64,000 nucleotides of DNA, taken from CAYZXL01 sp964482435 (GTDB taxonomy: Bacteria > Auribacterota > JABMQX01). Below the pieces are notes generated by a model. It had not been told where the DNA came from. It saw only the letters and a program-made list of their open reading frames with translations, and ran no database searches. A program made the translations under genes and the position numbers. The stretch is from NCBI GenBank assembly GCA_964482435.1, contig CAYZXL010000015.1, forward strand, positions 33,777 to 97,776. Reading direction: 5' to 3'. Positions 1 through 9,226 of the stretch are shown here, piece by piece (the first letter of the stretch is position 1; each line of letters starts with the position of its first letter).

Positions 1-1
1 C

Positions 2-1729
2 TTAAATCGACTCAGGGGAGCTTTTTCGGTCCGAAGACTTGTCTTTCTGTCGGGTGCTCTCGTCGCACTCGCGCAGCTGGCCTCGACGTGCGTTTGCGCC
101 GAGCAGAAGTCCGTCGTGGCCATCGCTAAAAACGACGACCCTGCGGCAGCAACCCGTGAGGCAATTCGCCTCGCGGGCGGCCTGAAAGACGTCGTCAAAC
201 CCGGGAGCTGGGTGGTCGTTAAACCGAACGGCACTCAACCGCGTCCGCCCGAAACCGGCGTGGTCACCCATCCCGAAGTCCTGCGGGCCGTCATCGAGCT
301 CGTCAAGGAAGCGGGTGCCGGGAGAATCACCGTTGCAGAAAACGGCGGCACGCGAAACGCGGATGGCTCGCCCCTTCTCCAGACCGCCGGATGGGACAAA
401 GTGATTAAGGAGACGGGCGTCGAATGGATTTCGATCAACGCTTCTCCGACCCGGACCATCAAACCTGAAAAGCCGCTCGGAATGAAAGAGTACGAGGTCT
501 CGCCCGCGGTCCTCGATTGCGACGTCCTCATCAGCGTCGCCGTCCTGAAAACCCATAACACAGCCATGTTCACCGGCGCCCTCAAGAACATGTTCGGCAT
601 CGTCCCCGGCTACAAAGTCGCCATCCACAAAGCCCTCGCAGTTGACGGCGCCATCGCTGACCTGAACAAACTTCACAAGCTCGATTTCGCTGTCGTCAGT
701 GCCTGCCCCGCAATGGAGGGATACGGCCCGGTTGACGGACCGCCTGTGAACCTCAAGGCCGTCCTTGCCGGACGCGATGCCGTCGCCCTTGACGCCGTCG
801 GCGCCGAGATCGTGGGCTATAACCCGTACGAGGTCGGGCACATCGTCAAGTGCGAGCGAGTCGGCCTCGGGACTGCCGACCTCGGCAAAATCGAGGTTCG
901 CGGCGTCCCTGTGAGCAGCCTGAGGCGGCGCTTTGCCAGACCCTGGGGCCCCGGACTCGAGGGCGAAATCTCCCGCGCCCACGTCCCCGAAAACGGCGTA
1001 ACGTTCTTCTGGCTCGGTCAGGGGGGCTTCGCCTTCAAAACCGACAAGGACGAGGTGTTTCTCGTTGACCCGTACATCTCCGACGCCTGCAAGACCCCGC
1101 GGCTCGTCCCGGCGGCTCTTGTTCCGCGCGATGTCCGCACCGATTACGAGCGCTCCCAGAAGACGCTTATGCCCAACTACATTCTCTGCACTCACGATCA
1201 TCTTGACCACACCGACCCGGACGCAATACCCCAATTCATCCAGACGAGCCAGGCGATTTTCGTGGGGCCGCCGTTGAGCTGCAAGGTTTTCCGCGAGAAA
1301 GGCGTGCCGGAGAACCGAATCATGAACTTCTCGCGGGGCGAAACAAGAACGCTGGCCAGCGTCAAGGTCTCTGCTGTCCATGCCGAGCATTCCGAGGACA
1401 GCGTCGGCTACGTGCTCGATTTCGGCGGCGTTACCGTCTATATCACGGGCGACTCGCTCTATCATCCGCGTCTGGCGGAAGTCGCCAAATACAAGCCCGA
1501 CATCCTGATGGTCTGCATTAACGGCAGGTGGGGGAACATGAACGTCAGCGAAGCGGCTCGCTTGACAGCCCAAATCAATCCAAGAATCGTCGTCCCTATG
1601 CACTGGGGGATGTTTGCTCAGAACACCGTTGACCCGCAGAACTTCGTCCTCGCGGCAAAGGACGCCGGAGTCAAGTCCAGGATTGTCCTCATGGAGCACA
1701 TGGGGTGCTTCGTCTGCCCGCCATTCTGA
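2..1729 (+). CDS. Exported DUF362 / metallo-beta-lactamase fold fusion protein (5' partial)
   Basis: The frame is open from the left edge, so the start lies outside the window. The first ~33 visible residues look like an export signal: basic residues, a hydrophobic stretch, then CVCAEQ. A GTG at 116 could start translation but would discard this signal. The N-terminal half matches DUF362 (repeated VVVKPN/GxxxVTHP and LKTHNTAMFTGALKNMFG-type motifs), without the usual ferredoxin cysteines. The C-terminal ~250 residues are a metallo-beta-lactamase fold of the UlaG-like group: GQGGFAFKT, VDPY, the metal motif THDHLDHTD near 1193-1220, TGDSLY and PMHWG. Known members of that group are metal-dependent hydrolases or lactonases. 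The substrate is unknown, and the fusion suggests both halves act on one periplasmic substrate. Domain calls are firm; function is not. Confidence 0.85.
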   Translation, partial: LNRLRGAFSVRRLVFLSGALVALAQLASTCVCAEQKSVVAIAKNDDPAAATREAIRLAGGLKDVVKPGSWVVVKPNGTQPRPPETGVVTHPEVLRAVIELVKEAGAGRITVAENGGTRNADGSPLLQTAGWDKVIKETGVEWISINASPTRTIKPEKPLGMKEYEVSPAVLDCDVLISVAVLKTHNTAMFTGALKNMFGIVPGYKVAIHKALAVDGAIADLNKLHKLDFAVVSACPAMEGYGPVDGPPVNLKAVLAGRDAVALDAVGAEIVGYNPYEVGHIVKCERVGLGTADLGKIEVRGVPVSSLRRRFARPWGPGLEGEISRAHVPENGVTFFWLGQGGFAFKTDKDEVFLVDPYISDACKTPRLVPAALVPRDVRTDYERSQKTLMPNYILCTHDHLDHTDPDAIPQFIQTSQAIFVGPPLSCKVFREKGVPENRIMNFSRGETRTLASVKVSAVHAEHSEDSVGYVLDFGGVTVYITGDSLYHPRLAEVAKYKPDILMVCINGRWGNMNVSEAARLTAQINPRIVVPMHWGMFAQNTVDPQNFVLAAKDAGVKSRIVLMEHMGCFVCPPF

Positions 1730-1857
1730 GCGGGACCCATCTTGCTGCGGTCACGGAGGGGCGGAGTTGAGATAGGATGTTGTTGTGAATTGTACGGGGC
1801 CCCGCGCGAACGAATTAAATCTCCGGAGACTATATTACCGCCAGTGAGGAGAAGAAA

Positions 1858-2916
1858 ATGAACACGAGGAGCACATTCCACTCTCAGTACGTCCTGGTGG
1901 CACTGGCTCTCGCAATGCTTGCCCAAAGCGTCGTTGCTGAAACGCTGCACGTGAACAACAGAAACGGCAATGACGCAGACCCGGGCACGACGGAGAAACC
2001 ACTTCGCACGATAGGCGAAGCGGCAAGAAGGGTCAAGCGCAGGACAGCCTCGGGCCCGACTGAGATTGTCATTGCCCCCGGCGTGTATAACCTTACGGAA
2101 GCGGTGGAATTTGAGAGCGCCTTGCCCTACACGGAGAAAGACCGTTTGGTAATAGAAGCCTCCATCTTGCCCGATGAAGCCGGGTGGTCCCCCAGCTTTA
2201 TGCCCGTGGTGTTATCTACGGAGGATCCGCGGGAGGAGGGGAGACTCAACGGCCCGACGCAAACGTACGGGCTACGAATCAAGACCAGCCACGTGACCAT
2301 ACGGGGGTTGAAGTTTTTGGGGAATCCGCTGGTTCGTAACTGGTATTGTGCCGTCGAGCGCATCGGCAAGGGGCTGGAGGACTTGGTCATAACCCAATGC
2401 CTGTTTGTGGGAAGCCAGGAGACTCTCGACATTTACTGCCCGGTCATCGGCACCGGTGACGGGCTGGTTGTTGACCACTGCATTTTCCGCAACTGCCATG
2501 CCTCTGCGGTTTTCTGGGACGGTCCGGAACGGGTTGGGGGACATCGCTGCGCGATGAGATACTGCATTGTGGATGGCGGGTACATTTCAGGCGTCTGGAC
2601 CTGTCAGACGGGCGAGGACTTCGAGTTTCATCACAATATCGTGACACGCACCGACTACTTCTGGATGCGAGAAGCCGGCAAACCGGTGAAGTACCGAGTT
2701 CACGATTGCGTTGTGGCCGGTAACAGGCATTACTCCGGATACGGTGTCGAGAGCGGGCCGACTGGCCCGACGGGGCCCGAAACCACCTATGATGAACGCA
2801 ACGTCGTCAAGACGGGCGACGTGGTTTTGGAGATGAACACAAACGCCAGAGACCATCTCCACGTCGTCCCCGGCACACTCGGAAGCAATCTTGGTGCGGG
2901 TCTGTTCCGAAAGTAG
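1858..2916 (+). CDS. Secreted right-handed beta-helix repeat protein
   Basis: This 352-residue protein starts at an ATG preceded by GTGAGGAGAAG. Its N-terminus is a classical signal peptide with a predicted cut after SVVA, before ETLHVNN. The mature protein opens with the pattern NNRNGNDADPGTTEKPLRTI followed by VIAPGVYNL. This is the entry strand typical of DUF1565/parallel beta-helix proteins in planctomycetes and relatives. Later coils show the repeating pattern hydrophobic-x-x-N/C-hydrophobic (VVDHCIFRNC, FEFHHNIVTR). Such folds are found in pectate lyases, carbohydrate epimerases and surface adhesins. No catalytic triad can be assigned. It is extracellular or periplasmic, and it resembles the two larger beta-helix proteins at 34.2-41.2 kb in its first ~60 residues. 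Confidence 0.8.
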   Translation: MNTRSTFHSQYVLVALALAMLAQSVVAETLHVNNRNGNDADPGTTEKPLRTIGEAARRVKRRTASGPTEIVIAPGVYNLTEAVEFESALPYTEKDRLVIEASILPDEAGWSPSFMPVVLSTEDPREEGRLNGPTQTYGLRIKTSHVTIRGLKFLGNPLVRNWYCAVERIGKGLEDLVITQCLFVGSQETLDIYCPVIGTGDGLVVDHCIFRNCHASAVFWDGPERVGGHRCAMRYCIVDGGYISGVWTCQTGEDFEFHHNIVTRTDYFWMREAGKPVKYRVHDCVVAGNRHYSGYGVESGPTGPTGPETTYDERNVVKTGDVVLEMNTNARDHLHVVPGTLGSNLGAGLFRK

Positions 2917-2980
2917 CCTCCGCGCGAGGTGCCTTGAGGAGGATCAATTGTCCAAACGGGGGTAAGACGAAGCCCTGCGA

Positions 2981-3502
2981 ATGGCGACCAACCAGGATCC
3001 TGGATTCACCGTTGAGGCTTGCCAGAATTGGTGGCGCCGAAACCGGCACAAGACGCAGGAGGAATGGGTTCGCGAAGGGTTCGAGAGCGCGGGGTTAAGG
3101 CTCGAGTCGCCCCTGAGCATGGATGACATCAGGGCTCTTCTCCTAATGGTCGGAAGGAAGGGAGCCACCCCACGGCACCTCTTCTACAACGCTCTGAGGT
3201 GGTTACGAGACAGCGATTTCGACCCTCGGTCTTTCACCGTGTCCGACCTCACACGCGATGATGGGCAAGACCTGTTGAACGGTCTGATTCGTTACTCTCA
3301 GTGGACGGCGAGATACCCGAAGGGCGAAACGCCCGGAGTGCTTGCGATTGGGTCGCCCCCCGGGGAAGCCGGCATCGTCTTCGACTGGTTGCCGACAAAA
3401 CCGTGGTTCGTGGCATCGGTGCATGCTGCCCTCGCCGCTGCGCTCGTGGCAGGCATCCTGTGCATGCGGCTTGGATGGCGGTCGAGCAGGGAGGGACGTT
3501 GA
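2981..3502 (+). CDS. Unknown protein, shortened paralog of the next gene
   Basis: A 173-residue protein of unknown function. It carries a motif of the type WWRRNRHKTQEEWVREGF near residues 17-34, then LRWLRDSDF and a C-terminal membrane segment (about residues 143-163) ending in basic residues. It aligns along its whole length with residues ~112-290 of the next gene, from the TNQD motif to the C-terminal helix. It lacks that gene's N-terminal anchor and ~110-residue region. The similarity runs a few codons upstream of the ATG (EALR against RALS) to a stop at 2963, and the ribosome binding site is weak. This suggests a 5'-truncated copy or decaying gene. The WW...KT..EW motif resembles segments next to HEAT-like repeats in planctomycete proteins; that is a recollection, not a verified match. 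Confidence 0.55.
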   Translation: MATNQDPGFTVEACQNWWRRNRHKTQEEWVREGFESAGLRLESPLSMDDIRALLLMVGRKGATPRHLFYNALRWLRDSDFDPRSFTVSDLTRDDGQDLLNGLIRYSQWTARYPKGETPGVLAIGSPPGEAGIVFDWLPTKPWFVASVHAALAAALVAGILCMRLGWRSSREGR

Positions 3503-3503
3503 T

Positions 3504-4391
3504 ATGAGTCGGATGCGGCGAAGAAGGGCGGTACTTCTTTCCACTGGGATTGTGCTGCTGGCCTCCTGGGCGGCAGGTGCGGTCTATTGGTTGTTCTGGC
3601 TGAATCCGCAGCGGAGGTATGTCGGGCGATACTATGTGTGGGGCGACCCTCTGGGGCATCACCGCGCATGGGCTGACACGCAGAAGCGCATCCGCCGGTT
3701 CGGGTGGTGGCACGACGACTTTGGAAGGGTCGGGCAATGGGGAGATGAGGAATGGGTCGAATGGATCATGGAGCGTATCAAGCCAGGCGACGACATCGCC
3801 AGTTGCCGGGCTGGACACAAGCATCGAGCTCTATCTTTTATGACTAATCAGGATCTCGGCCCCAGACCGGAGACATGGCTCGAGTGGTGGCGGGAGAACA
3901 AGCACAAGACACAGGTAGAGTGGATTCGGGAGGGCTTTGAGAAGGCTGCTATTACCTTGCACACGCCCCTGACGAAGCAGGACGTCAGGGCTCTGCTTGT
4001 CCTGATCGGGAAACGGAAAGGCGCCGTCGTAAAGGAAGGCGGATTCGCGCCGCCGAGGTGGGAGTCCCCGTGGCATCTGCGGTACAACGCCATGCGGTGG
4101 CTGCGAGATAGCAATTTCCACGCCTACCCTCTCAGTGTCGGCGAACTGGCAGGAGAGGACAGCGAAAGCGTGCTGAACGGCTTGCTTGCATTCTCCGAGT
4201 GGAGCGGTGTCAACCGGAAGTCGGACACCCCCGGCGAGTTGCCGATAAGCGCACGGGTTCGGAAATGGAAGCCGGAGGTTCCGCCCATCGCCGCTGCCTG
4301 GGTCGCCTGGGTTGCCTATGGCTCGCTGGCGGTTGTACTCGTGTCAGGCGTCGTGTGGCTCAGGTGCGGCCTGAGAAGGCGCTGCACCTGA
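3504..4391 (+). CDS. Unknown two-TM membrane protein with WW..NKxKTxxEW motif
   Basis: I start this gene at the ATG at 3504, one base after the previous stop, because AGGGAGGGAC lies at good spacing. The 295-residue product has four basic residues and then a membrane helix (about 9-31). A soluble core follows, with EWWRENKHKTQVEWIREGF near residue 128 and NAMRWLRDSNF near 198. A second helix (about 257-285) ends in RRR. Both ends are therefore likely anchored, with the core on one face of the membrane. It is the full-length paralog of the gene before it and probably co-transcribed with it. No enzymatic motif was recognised. The core may be a helical protein-binding domain, which is speculation. 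Confidence 0.65.
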   Translation: MSRMRRRRAVLLSTGIVLLASWAAGAVYWLFWLNPQRRYVGRYYVWGDPLGHHRAWADTQKRIRRFGWWHDDFGRVGQWGDEEWVEWIMERIKPGDDIASCRAGHKHRALSFMTNQDLGPRPETWLEWWRENKHKTQVEWIREGFEKAAITLHTPLTKQDVRALLVLIGKRKGAVVKEGGFAPPRWESPWHLRYNAMRWLRDSNFHAYPLSVGELAGEDSESVLNGLLAFSEWSGVNRKSDTPGELPISARVRKWKPEVPPIAAAWVAWVAYGSLAVVLVSGVVWLRCGLRRRCT

Positions 4392-4548
4392 CTTGGTCTG
4401 CCGACCCCCCATCTTTGCTGGGTAGAGCTCGACACGATAGAGATGTGCTGTCCTGTGGGGTCTTCCTGGCCGTGCAGGTGGGTACCGGCCATCCCGAGCA
4501 GACGCAGGCGGCGATCACGGCTGGTGAGTAGGCGGCACAAAAGCGCGT

Positions 4549-5289
4549 TCAGGTAACAATCACCGAGGCGGAGGGATTGAAGGGATTGGTACGCATAGCG
4601 AGGGAGAAGAGGTACGGGTAGTTTCGCTTCAGGTGTCGCATGTAGTCGAGCCATTCGCAGACCAGCCGCGAATACACCCGCTTGATGTCTCCGGAGAGGT
4701 GAGCAAGGTCGCTATCGGGCAGTCCCGTCAAGTTCTGCCTGTTCCCCAGCTCTTCCGCTAAATGAAACACAGCCCAGAGAAGCTGCGTGAACGAATCGTG
4801 CTCGAGGAGATTCGGGTTCTCCAAAAGCCGGAGCATGAAATCCATCTTCGCGGTCAGGAACTTCTTCAGTTCTACTATGTCGCCCTTTCTTGCATCCGCC
4901 GGATACTCGTACTTCTTCAGGCGATTAGCGACCTCCAGAAACTCCTTGTACGACCACTCGTTGGTGACGAGGAGTTCTTTCCTTATCTTCTCCAGCTCCG
5001 GATCGAGAGCTGAAAGGTAACCCAGAAGCCTCGTCCCGACCTCGCTGAAAAACGCCCCGATAACCATGTTCATCTTCTCCAGCATTGCGCGCTTTTCCTT
5101 CCGCGTGAGGAGGCGGTCTATGATGAGCGTCACGAGCAAAACGTTTATCGGAACAAACGCGATGTCCCCTAACAGATAGATGAAAATGTGCTTTGCATCC
5201 CTGTAAATGGCAAAATGAATGAGATACAACACCGCCGACAGAATGATAAACGACACTCCAAGTCGAACCTGCCAGTTGATTCGTTTCAT
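4549..5289 (-). CDS. Conserved two-TM membrane protein of unknown function
   Basis: A 246-residue protein with two N-terminal membrane helices (about residues 8-28 and 35-58). A basic turn (RLLTRKEKR) and a long, mostly helical, charged cytoplasmic domain follow. GGAG lies about nine bases before the start. Proteins of this shape, with two helices and then a domain starting KMNMVIGAFFSEVG, occur scattered in bacteria and methanogens and have no assigned role. The gene stands alone between an unknown gene pair on the other strand and the glycosidase pair. The real strand is supported by the hydrophobic pattern and the lysine-rich helical tail. No catalytic residues were seen. Confidence 0.7.
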   Translation of the reverse strand: MKRINWQVRLGVSFIILSAVLYLIHFAIYRDAKHIFIYLLGDIAFVPINVLLVTLIIDRLLTRKEKRAMLEKMNMVIGAFFSEVGTRLLGYLSALDPELEKIRKELLVTNEWSYKEFLEVANRLKKYEYPADARKGDIVELKKFLTAKMDFMLRLLENPNLLEHDSFTQLLWAVFHLAEELGNRQNLTGLPDSDLAHLSGDIKRVYSRLVCEWLDYMRHLKRNYPYLFSLAMRTNPFNPSASVIVT

Positions 5290-5584
5290 TTTCCAACTCC
5301 ATGGTTTGCGTTGCGAGGAACCGAATCTCGATTGGGGGCTCGCGGTTTCTCGCGGAATGTTTCAACCAGTCTGTGTACGAGCCCGGGAAATGCTCCCAGG
5401 CGAACGGCCTCGCTCATCGAAAACGCATCAGGCAAACAGGCGGTTTCCGCCCCAGCGGCGCCAGGTTTCCCGCCGGGCGTACTGAGTCCAGAGACCGTCC
5501 AACCAGCAGATGAAGGGTCGGGGTTCTGGCCGGCTTTGGTCCCTCCGCGTCTTCTGCGCCCTGGGCGGTGAACGTCCTCGCTGC
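5290..5584. other. Intergenic region, nothing recognised
   Basis: About 295 bases between the start of the two-TM protein gene and the end of the apiosidase-like gene, both on the minus strand. No gene with convincing composition, no RNA gene and no strong terminator was seen. It probably carries the promoter of the two-TM gene. Confidence 0.5.
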
Positions 5585-7159
5585 TCAGCTTCCACCCAGG
5601 TGAAGAATGACCGGGGTTGTGCCGAAGGGGGATTCGTTCAAATGCTCGCCGTCGGCGAAAGTGCCCGCAGCAGCTTTCTCCCCGGTCTCGACATTCAGAA
5701 ACTCTCCCCGGAGGGGCGAACCGACGCCCGCAATGCTGAACCGAACTGCCCCACCGTTCGGGGCAAAAATGACGTATTCTTTTCCTTCGTTGGCGAGAAC
5801 CCACGTCCCGTTGATTTGCCCCTTGGGTTCCATCAGCCAGTATTTCGCTCCATCGAAAAAGTCTTTCAGGACGCGATACCTCTTCCATCCGGGCGGCTGC
5901 GGCTCCCATTTCACCAAATCCCACGACGTGTTCGAGTAATAATACGTCGGGTAACCGCCCGCACAGACGATTTCGTACGTCCTCCGCAAGACTTCCTGCC
6001 AGTCCTGCATCACGTTGTACGTCGGGAGTTTTTCGACGCCCCGTTCGTATCCGTACTCGATATTCACGACGGGCCACACCCGCGCTTTCCTCTGAGCGAG
6101 AATCGTCTCGCCCCACTTCTCGTGCTGCTGGTCGGACCGAAAGTCGCAGACGGTATAATTGCCGTTGTCGTAATTGCCGTTATCGTCGTGAACCGTGACC
6201 AGCCGGTCGTAGGCGTCCCATTCCTTGACCTTTTTGATTACCGCGAGCTTGTACTCGGCGTCTTTCTCGTTGTGAGCCTCCTTGGAGAAATCCCAGACCA
6301 CATTCGAGAAACCCTGATACCTCGCCACGATGTACTTGTAATAAAGCCAGTCCTCCGGGCTGCCGTTCTTCGGCCAATTGACGAACTTGTTATAGACCCG
6401 CAGCATGATGTGAGCGACGATTCCTTTTTCCTGCAAGTACGAAATCACTCTGTCATAATGCCGCCAGAATCGGACGTTCATCCGAGTGTGGTCGGGGTTC
6501 TCGTTTGTGCCCTCCCAGGCGAACATTTCGGGCGGGCCGTAATCCCAGTCGCAGGATTTCCCTTTCGCCCAGGATGTGTCGTGGGCGTAGGCGTTCATGA
6601 CCACGTGGTTGAAACCGTGCGCGGCGATGGCGTCAACGAACCGTTTCAGATTCGGCATTTCCGGGTCTGACATGTCCAGAGCCCAAATCCAATCCGCCTC
6701 AAAGCCGAGAAGGAAATATCGCGTCCCGTCCTCGTAGATGAAATGCCGCGGATGCTCGCGGTCAATCTTTAACCCGCCGTGGACGTTCGGGCTGGTGTTC
6801 CGGACACATTCGATTTCGCCGTGCTTCGCGTCCATTCCGGGGTCGGCTTCGCAAAGCGTAACATAGCGCCATCTCCCCCTCGATGTCGGCGAGAAGCGAA
6901 CCTTCCACGTATTGTCCCCGTCGTGGAAAGCGGGGATGAGGAGCTTTTCCTCTCTTGGCCCTTCGAACATCGCCGACACATCAACCGTGAACGGATTTGC
7001 GTGCTCTTTCGATGCCCTGAGAATCACGTCGTACGTGTGATACTGCTCGACTTTGATTGGGTCTTGCCCGCCTCCATTTTCTCCCAGTGTTTGACCCGGA
7101 CCGGCAAGGAATGTTAGGAAAATCAGAAGAAAAACGAACCAAATACGGGGCTGTTTCAT
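5585..7159 (-). CDS. Secreted DUF5060/DUF4038 (apiosidase-like) glycosidase
   Basis: A 524-residue protein with a signal peptide (MKQPRIWFVFLLIFL...) and the ribosome binding site GAGGAA. Residues ~35-115 fit the DUF5060 beta-sandwich (VEQYHTYDVILRAS, ANPFTVDVSAMFEGP, WKVRFSPTSRGRWRY). Residues ~130-430 form a DUF4038/GH140-type TIM barrel, with HPRHFIYEDGTRYFLLG, a DW..AL.M pair, HGFNHVVMNAYAHD, and NVVWDFSKEAHNE as the likely acid/base strand end. A short C-terminal beta domain holds NGGAVRFSIAG. GH140 members remove apiose from rhamnogalacturonan-II, so plant or algal polysaccharide breakdown is the likely theme; the actual linkage cannot be read from sequence. It lies 39 bases downstream of the GH39-like gene and is probably co-transcribed. 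Confidence 0.8.
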   Translation of the reverse strand: MKQPRIWFVFLLIFLTFLAGPGQTLGENGGGQDPIKVEQYHTYDVILRASKEHANPFTVDVSAMFEGPREEKLLIPAFHDGDNTWKVRFSPTSRGRWRYVTLCEADPGMDAKHGEIECVRNTSPNVHGGLKIDREHPRHFIYEDGTRYFLLGFEADWIWALDMSDPEMPNLKRFVDAIAAHGFNHVVMNAYAHDTSWAKGKSCDWDYGPPEMFAWEGTNENPDHTRMNVRFWRHYDRVISYLQEKGIVAHIMLRVYNKFVNWPKNGSPEDWLYYKYIVARYQGFSNVVWDFSKEAHNEKDAEYKLAVIKKVKEWDAYDRLVTVHDDNGNYDNGNYTVCDFRSDQQHEKWGETILAQRKARVWPVVNIEYGYERGVEKLPTYNVMQDWQEVLRRTYEIVCAGGYPTYYYSNTSWDLVKWEPQPPGWKRYRVLKDFFDGAKYWLMEPKGQINGTWVLANEGKEYVIFAPNGGAVRFSIAGVGSPLRGEFLNVETGEKAAAGTFADGEHLNESPFGTTPVILHLGGS

Positions 7160-7198
7160 TTCAATTTCCTCTCGGAAGTTTTGCCGCCGGATGGCGCG

Positions 7199-8896
7199 TC
7201 ACTCAGGCGGCTGACCTTTTCCGGCATCTCCCTCTTTTCCAATCACGAGCAGGCAAACGGAATTTGGCCGGAGAGTCAGGGTAATGATTGCCCGCTCGTC
7301 GCGCACGGGGATGCCCTGTTCATCGCCCGCAGGCGAAAGAAGCGACTTCTCCAATACGGCTTGGGCCTGCTGTGGCGAGGCGGGCTTGGGGCTGCCGATT
7401 CGGGTCCACTCCGACCATGCGTCGGAGTGCTCCGCGTCTATCACATATTTCCGGCACCTCACTGTCCTGATCTGCTTCGTAAATCCTCTGACCGTGACAA
7501 CAAACTTCCGTTCCGGGCCGTCACTCGAGTAATTCTTCTCCCCGAACCGCCACAAAAGAAGTTGCACTGTGTTGGCGGAGGCGCTCGTGGCAATGACGCC
7601 GGCGGCGCGGTCGTCCGGGTTTACAGTGACCTTGACCCGCTCGGGAGACATTTTCCCCAGGAGGCGGTAGAGATTGAAGATTGCCACCGGGACAGTCTTG
7701 TCCCCAATTCGGGTGAACAATGACCGCCAGCCGCCGAAATATTCCCCGGTCAAACCGCCCCATCTCAGCATCAGGTCAATCCTTCCCGGCTGTTTATCGA
7801 GAACCTCCCACAGGAGGGCACAAGCGAAAGCCGCCTCGTAGTGGCTCTGAGTTCGCGGCCAATTGTCGCCTTTTCCAAGTTCTTCTCCCCATTCGTTGAG
7901 CTGTCGTTCGCACCGGGATAGCTCGGGAGCTTCTTCCTCGATGATTTGCCGGTACTTCTCGTTCACGTCGAGAATGTAGTCGAGGTCTCCGTAGGCGTGC
8001 CACGAAATGAAATCAATCGGCGCCCCTTCCTTTTTCCCTGTGGCGAAATTCTCCCCGCGGACGCAATGACGGAGAAAATAGCGGGCGAAGCGGTAGTCAA
8101 CGTTGCAGCCGCCTAAAGCCGGCCCGCCGATCCGCACTTGCGGGTCAGCCTCCTTCGCTCCGGCGGCGAAAAAGTCGTAAAGCTTGAAGAACTGGACGAT
8201 GTTCTCATAAGTCAAAGACGGTCGAGCACCAATCCAGTATTCCCCGACATCCGGCTCGTTCCACACTTCGAAGTACCATTGGCGAACCTTTTGGTCGCCG
8301 TACCGCTTCTCGCAATGAAGCACAAGCCGCCGAACAAGCTCTTTCCATCTGCCAAAATCCTTCGGCAGATTTATCGCTCCCCCGCCGTAATTCCTGACGA
8401 TTTCCCCCCAAGCGAGAGCATCCGGCATGAAATCGCACTCGATGATTGGGTGCACGCCCCCGCCCACGAGAATGTCCAGCACTTTGTCGAGGCGAGACCA
8501 GTCGTAGGTGGTGTTCCCGGCAGCGTCCTCCGAATAGACTCTGCATCCGTAGTCGGAGTCCGAGAAAACGTTGTGGCACCGGACGTAAAACAGCGCCCCC
8601 GACTCCCTAATCTGCTTCCAGGCGTCTTTCAACTTCTCATCAACGGTCTCGCTGTGGATAGGGTCGTAGCCGAAGTTCGCTATGACCGCCGGACGCCATG
8701 TGCCCGCCTTTGCCGCGAGGTTCACCGTTACGACAACTTGTTTTCCCTGCCCGCCCGTGCTCGACGACTCTGCTGCAACCACCGGGCGCAGCGATGGCGA
8801 GATAAACCATGCCGGGTCAGAAGAACACGGATTCGGGATGCTCGCAAGGACAGGGGCAGCAGCTATGCAAAAAGCGTGGACCCTGATTTGGCTCAT
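7199..8896 (-). CDS. Secreted GH39-like glycosidase (beta-xylosidase-like)
   Basis: I start this gene at the ATG at 8896 because GGGGAGA lies five bases upstream and the next residues form a signal peptide (MSQIRVHAFCIAAAPVLAS). A longer in-frame extension to 9013 lacks these features. The 565-residue product has a GH39/clan A TIM barrel. VRCHNVFSD is near the N-terminal strand, YFEVWNEPDVGEYW carries the acid/base glutamate in the canonical NEP, and LNEWGEELG is a plausible nucleophile. A C-terminal beta-sandwich contains VNPDDRAAGVIAT and VQLLLWRFG. GH39 enzymes act on xylosides, iduronides or arabinosides; the substrate here is undetermined. It is the first gene of a two-gene operon with the apiosidase-like gene, and is divergent from the lipoprotein gene. 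Confidence 0.82.
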   Translation of the reverse strand: MSQIRVHAFCIAAAPVLASIPNPCSSDPAWFISPSLRPVVAAESSSTGGQGKQVVVTVNLAAKAGTWRPAVIANFGYDPIHSETVDEKLKDAWKQIRESGALFYVRCHNVFSDSDYGCRVYSEDAAGNTTYDWSRLDKVLDILVGGGVHPIIECDFMPDALAWGEIVRNYGGGAINLPKDFGRWKELVRRLVLHCEKRYGDQKVRQWYFEVWNEPDVGEYWIGARPSLTYENIVQFFKLYDFFAAGAKEADPQVRIGGPALGGCNVDYRFARYFLRHCVRGENFATGKKEGAPIDFISWHAYGDLDYILDVNEKYRQIIEEEAPELSRCERQLNEWGEELGKGDNWPRTQSHYEAAFACALLWEVLDKQPGRIDLMLRWGGLTGEYFGGWRSLFTRIGDKTVPVAIFNLYRLLGKMSPERVKVTVNPDDRAAGVIATSASANTVQLLLWRFGEKNYSSDGPERKFVVTVRGFTKQIRTVRCRKYVIDAEHSDAWSEWTRIGSPKPASPQQAQAVLEKSLLSPAGDEQGIPVRDERAIITLTLRPNSVCLLVIGKEGDAGKGQPPE

Positions 8897-9226
8897 AAAA
8901 TCTCCCCCACGGGGTTGTCTGCGGTGGTAACCTGTCTTTCTGTGGCTGCGTTTGAGCGTCTGGAGGCAACTCCGCGGACACCGTTGCCCACGGACGCCGG
9001 AACTGTGATGCATTTTAACAGAAGTTCAGAGAATGGGGTATTATCGGAACCGGCTGCAGCGTCTCTCACTGTGGAAAGTGTGCCAACTGGTTGAAGGACA
9101 GGCGCTCCACCGCCGAAAGCTCACTCGTTCTTTCAGGCCGGTTCGGAAGCCCTCGGCCGATTTTTGGTGAACCGGATTGCGGCGTGCTGGTACTATTTCT
9201 GCGCTCAAGGCAAATAAGGAAAGAAG
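8897..9226. other. Divergent intergenic region
   Basis: A 330-base region between the GH39-like gene (minus) and the lipoprotein gene (plus). It should hold both promoters. TACTAT at about 9191-9196 could be a -10 for the lipoprotein gene, but no -35 lies at standard spacing, so no promoter is called. No repeats or RNA genes were recognised. Confidence 0.5.

Noticed and set aside
2..1699. A long open frame on the minus strand opposite the DUF362/MBL gene
   Set aside because: The plus strand shows clear domain motifs and an export signal. The minus-strand frame has no recognised motif and is the expected antisense reading of GC-rich coding DNA.
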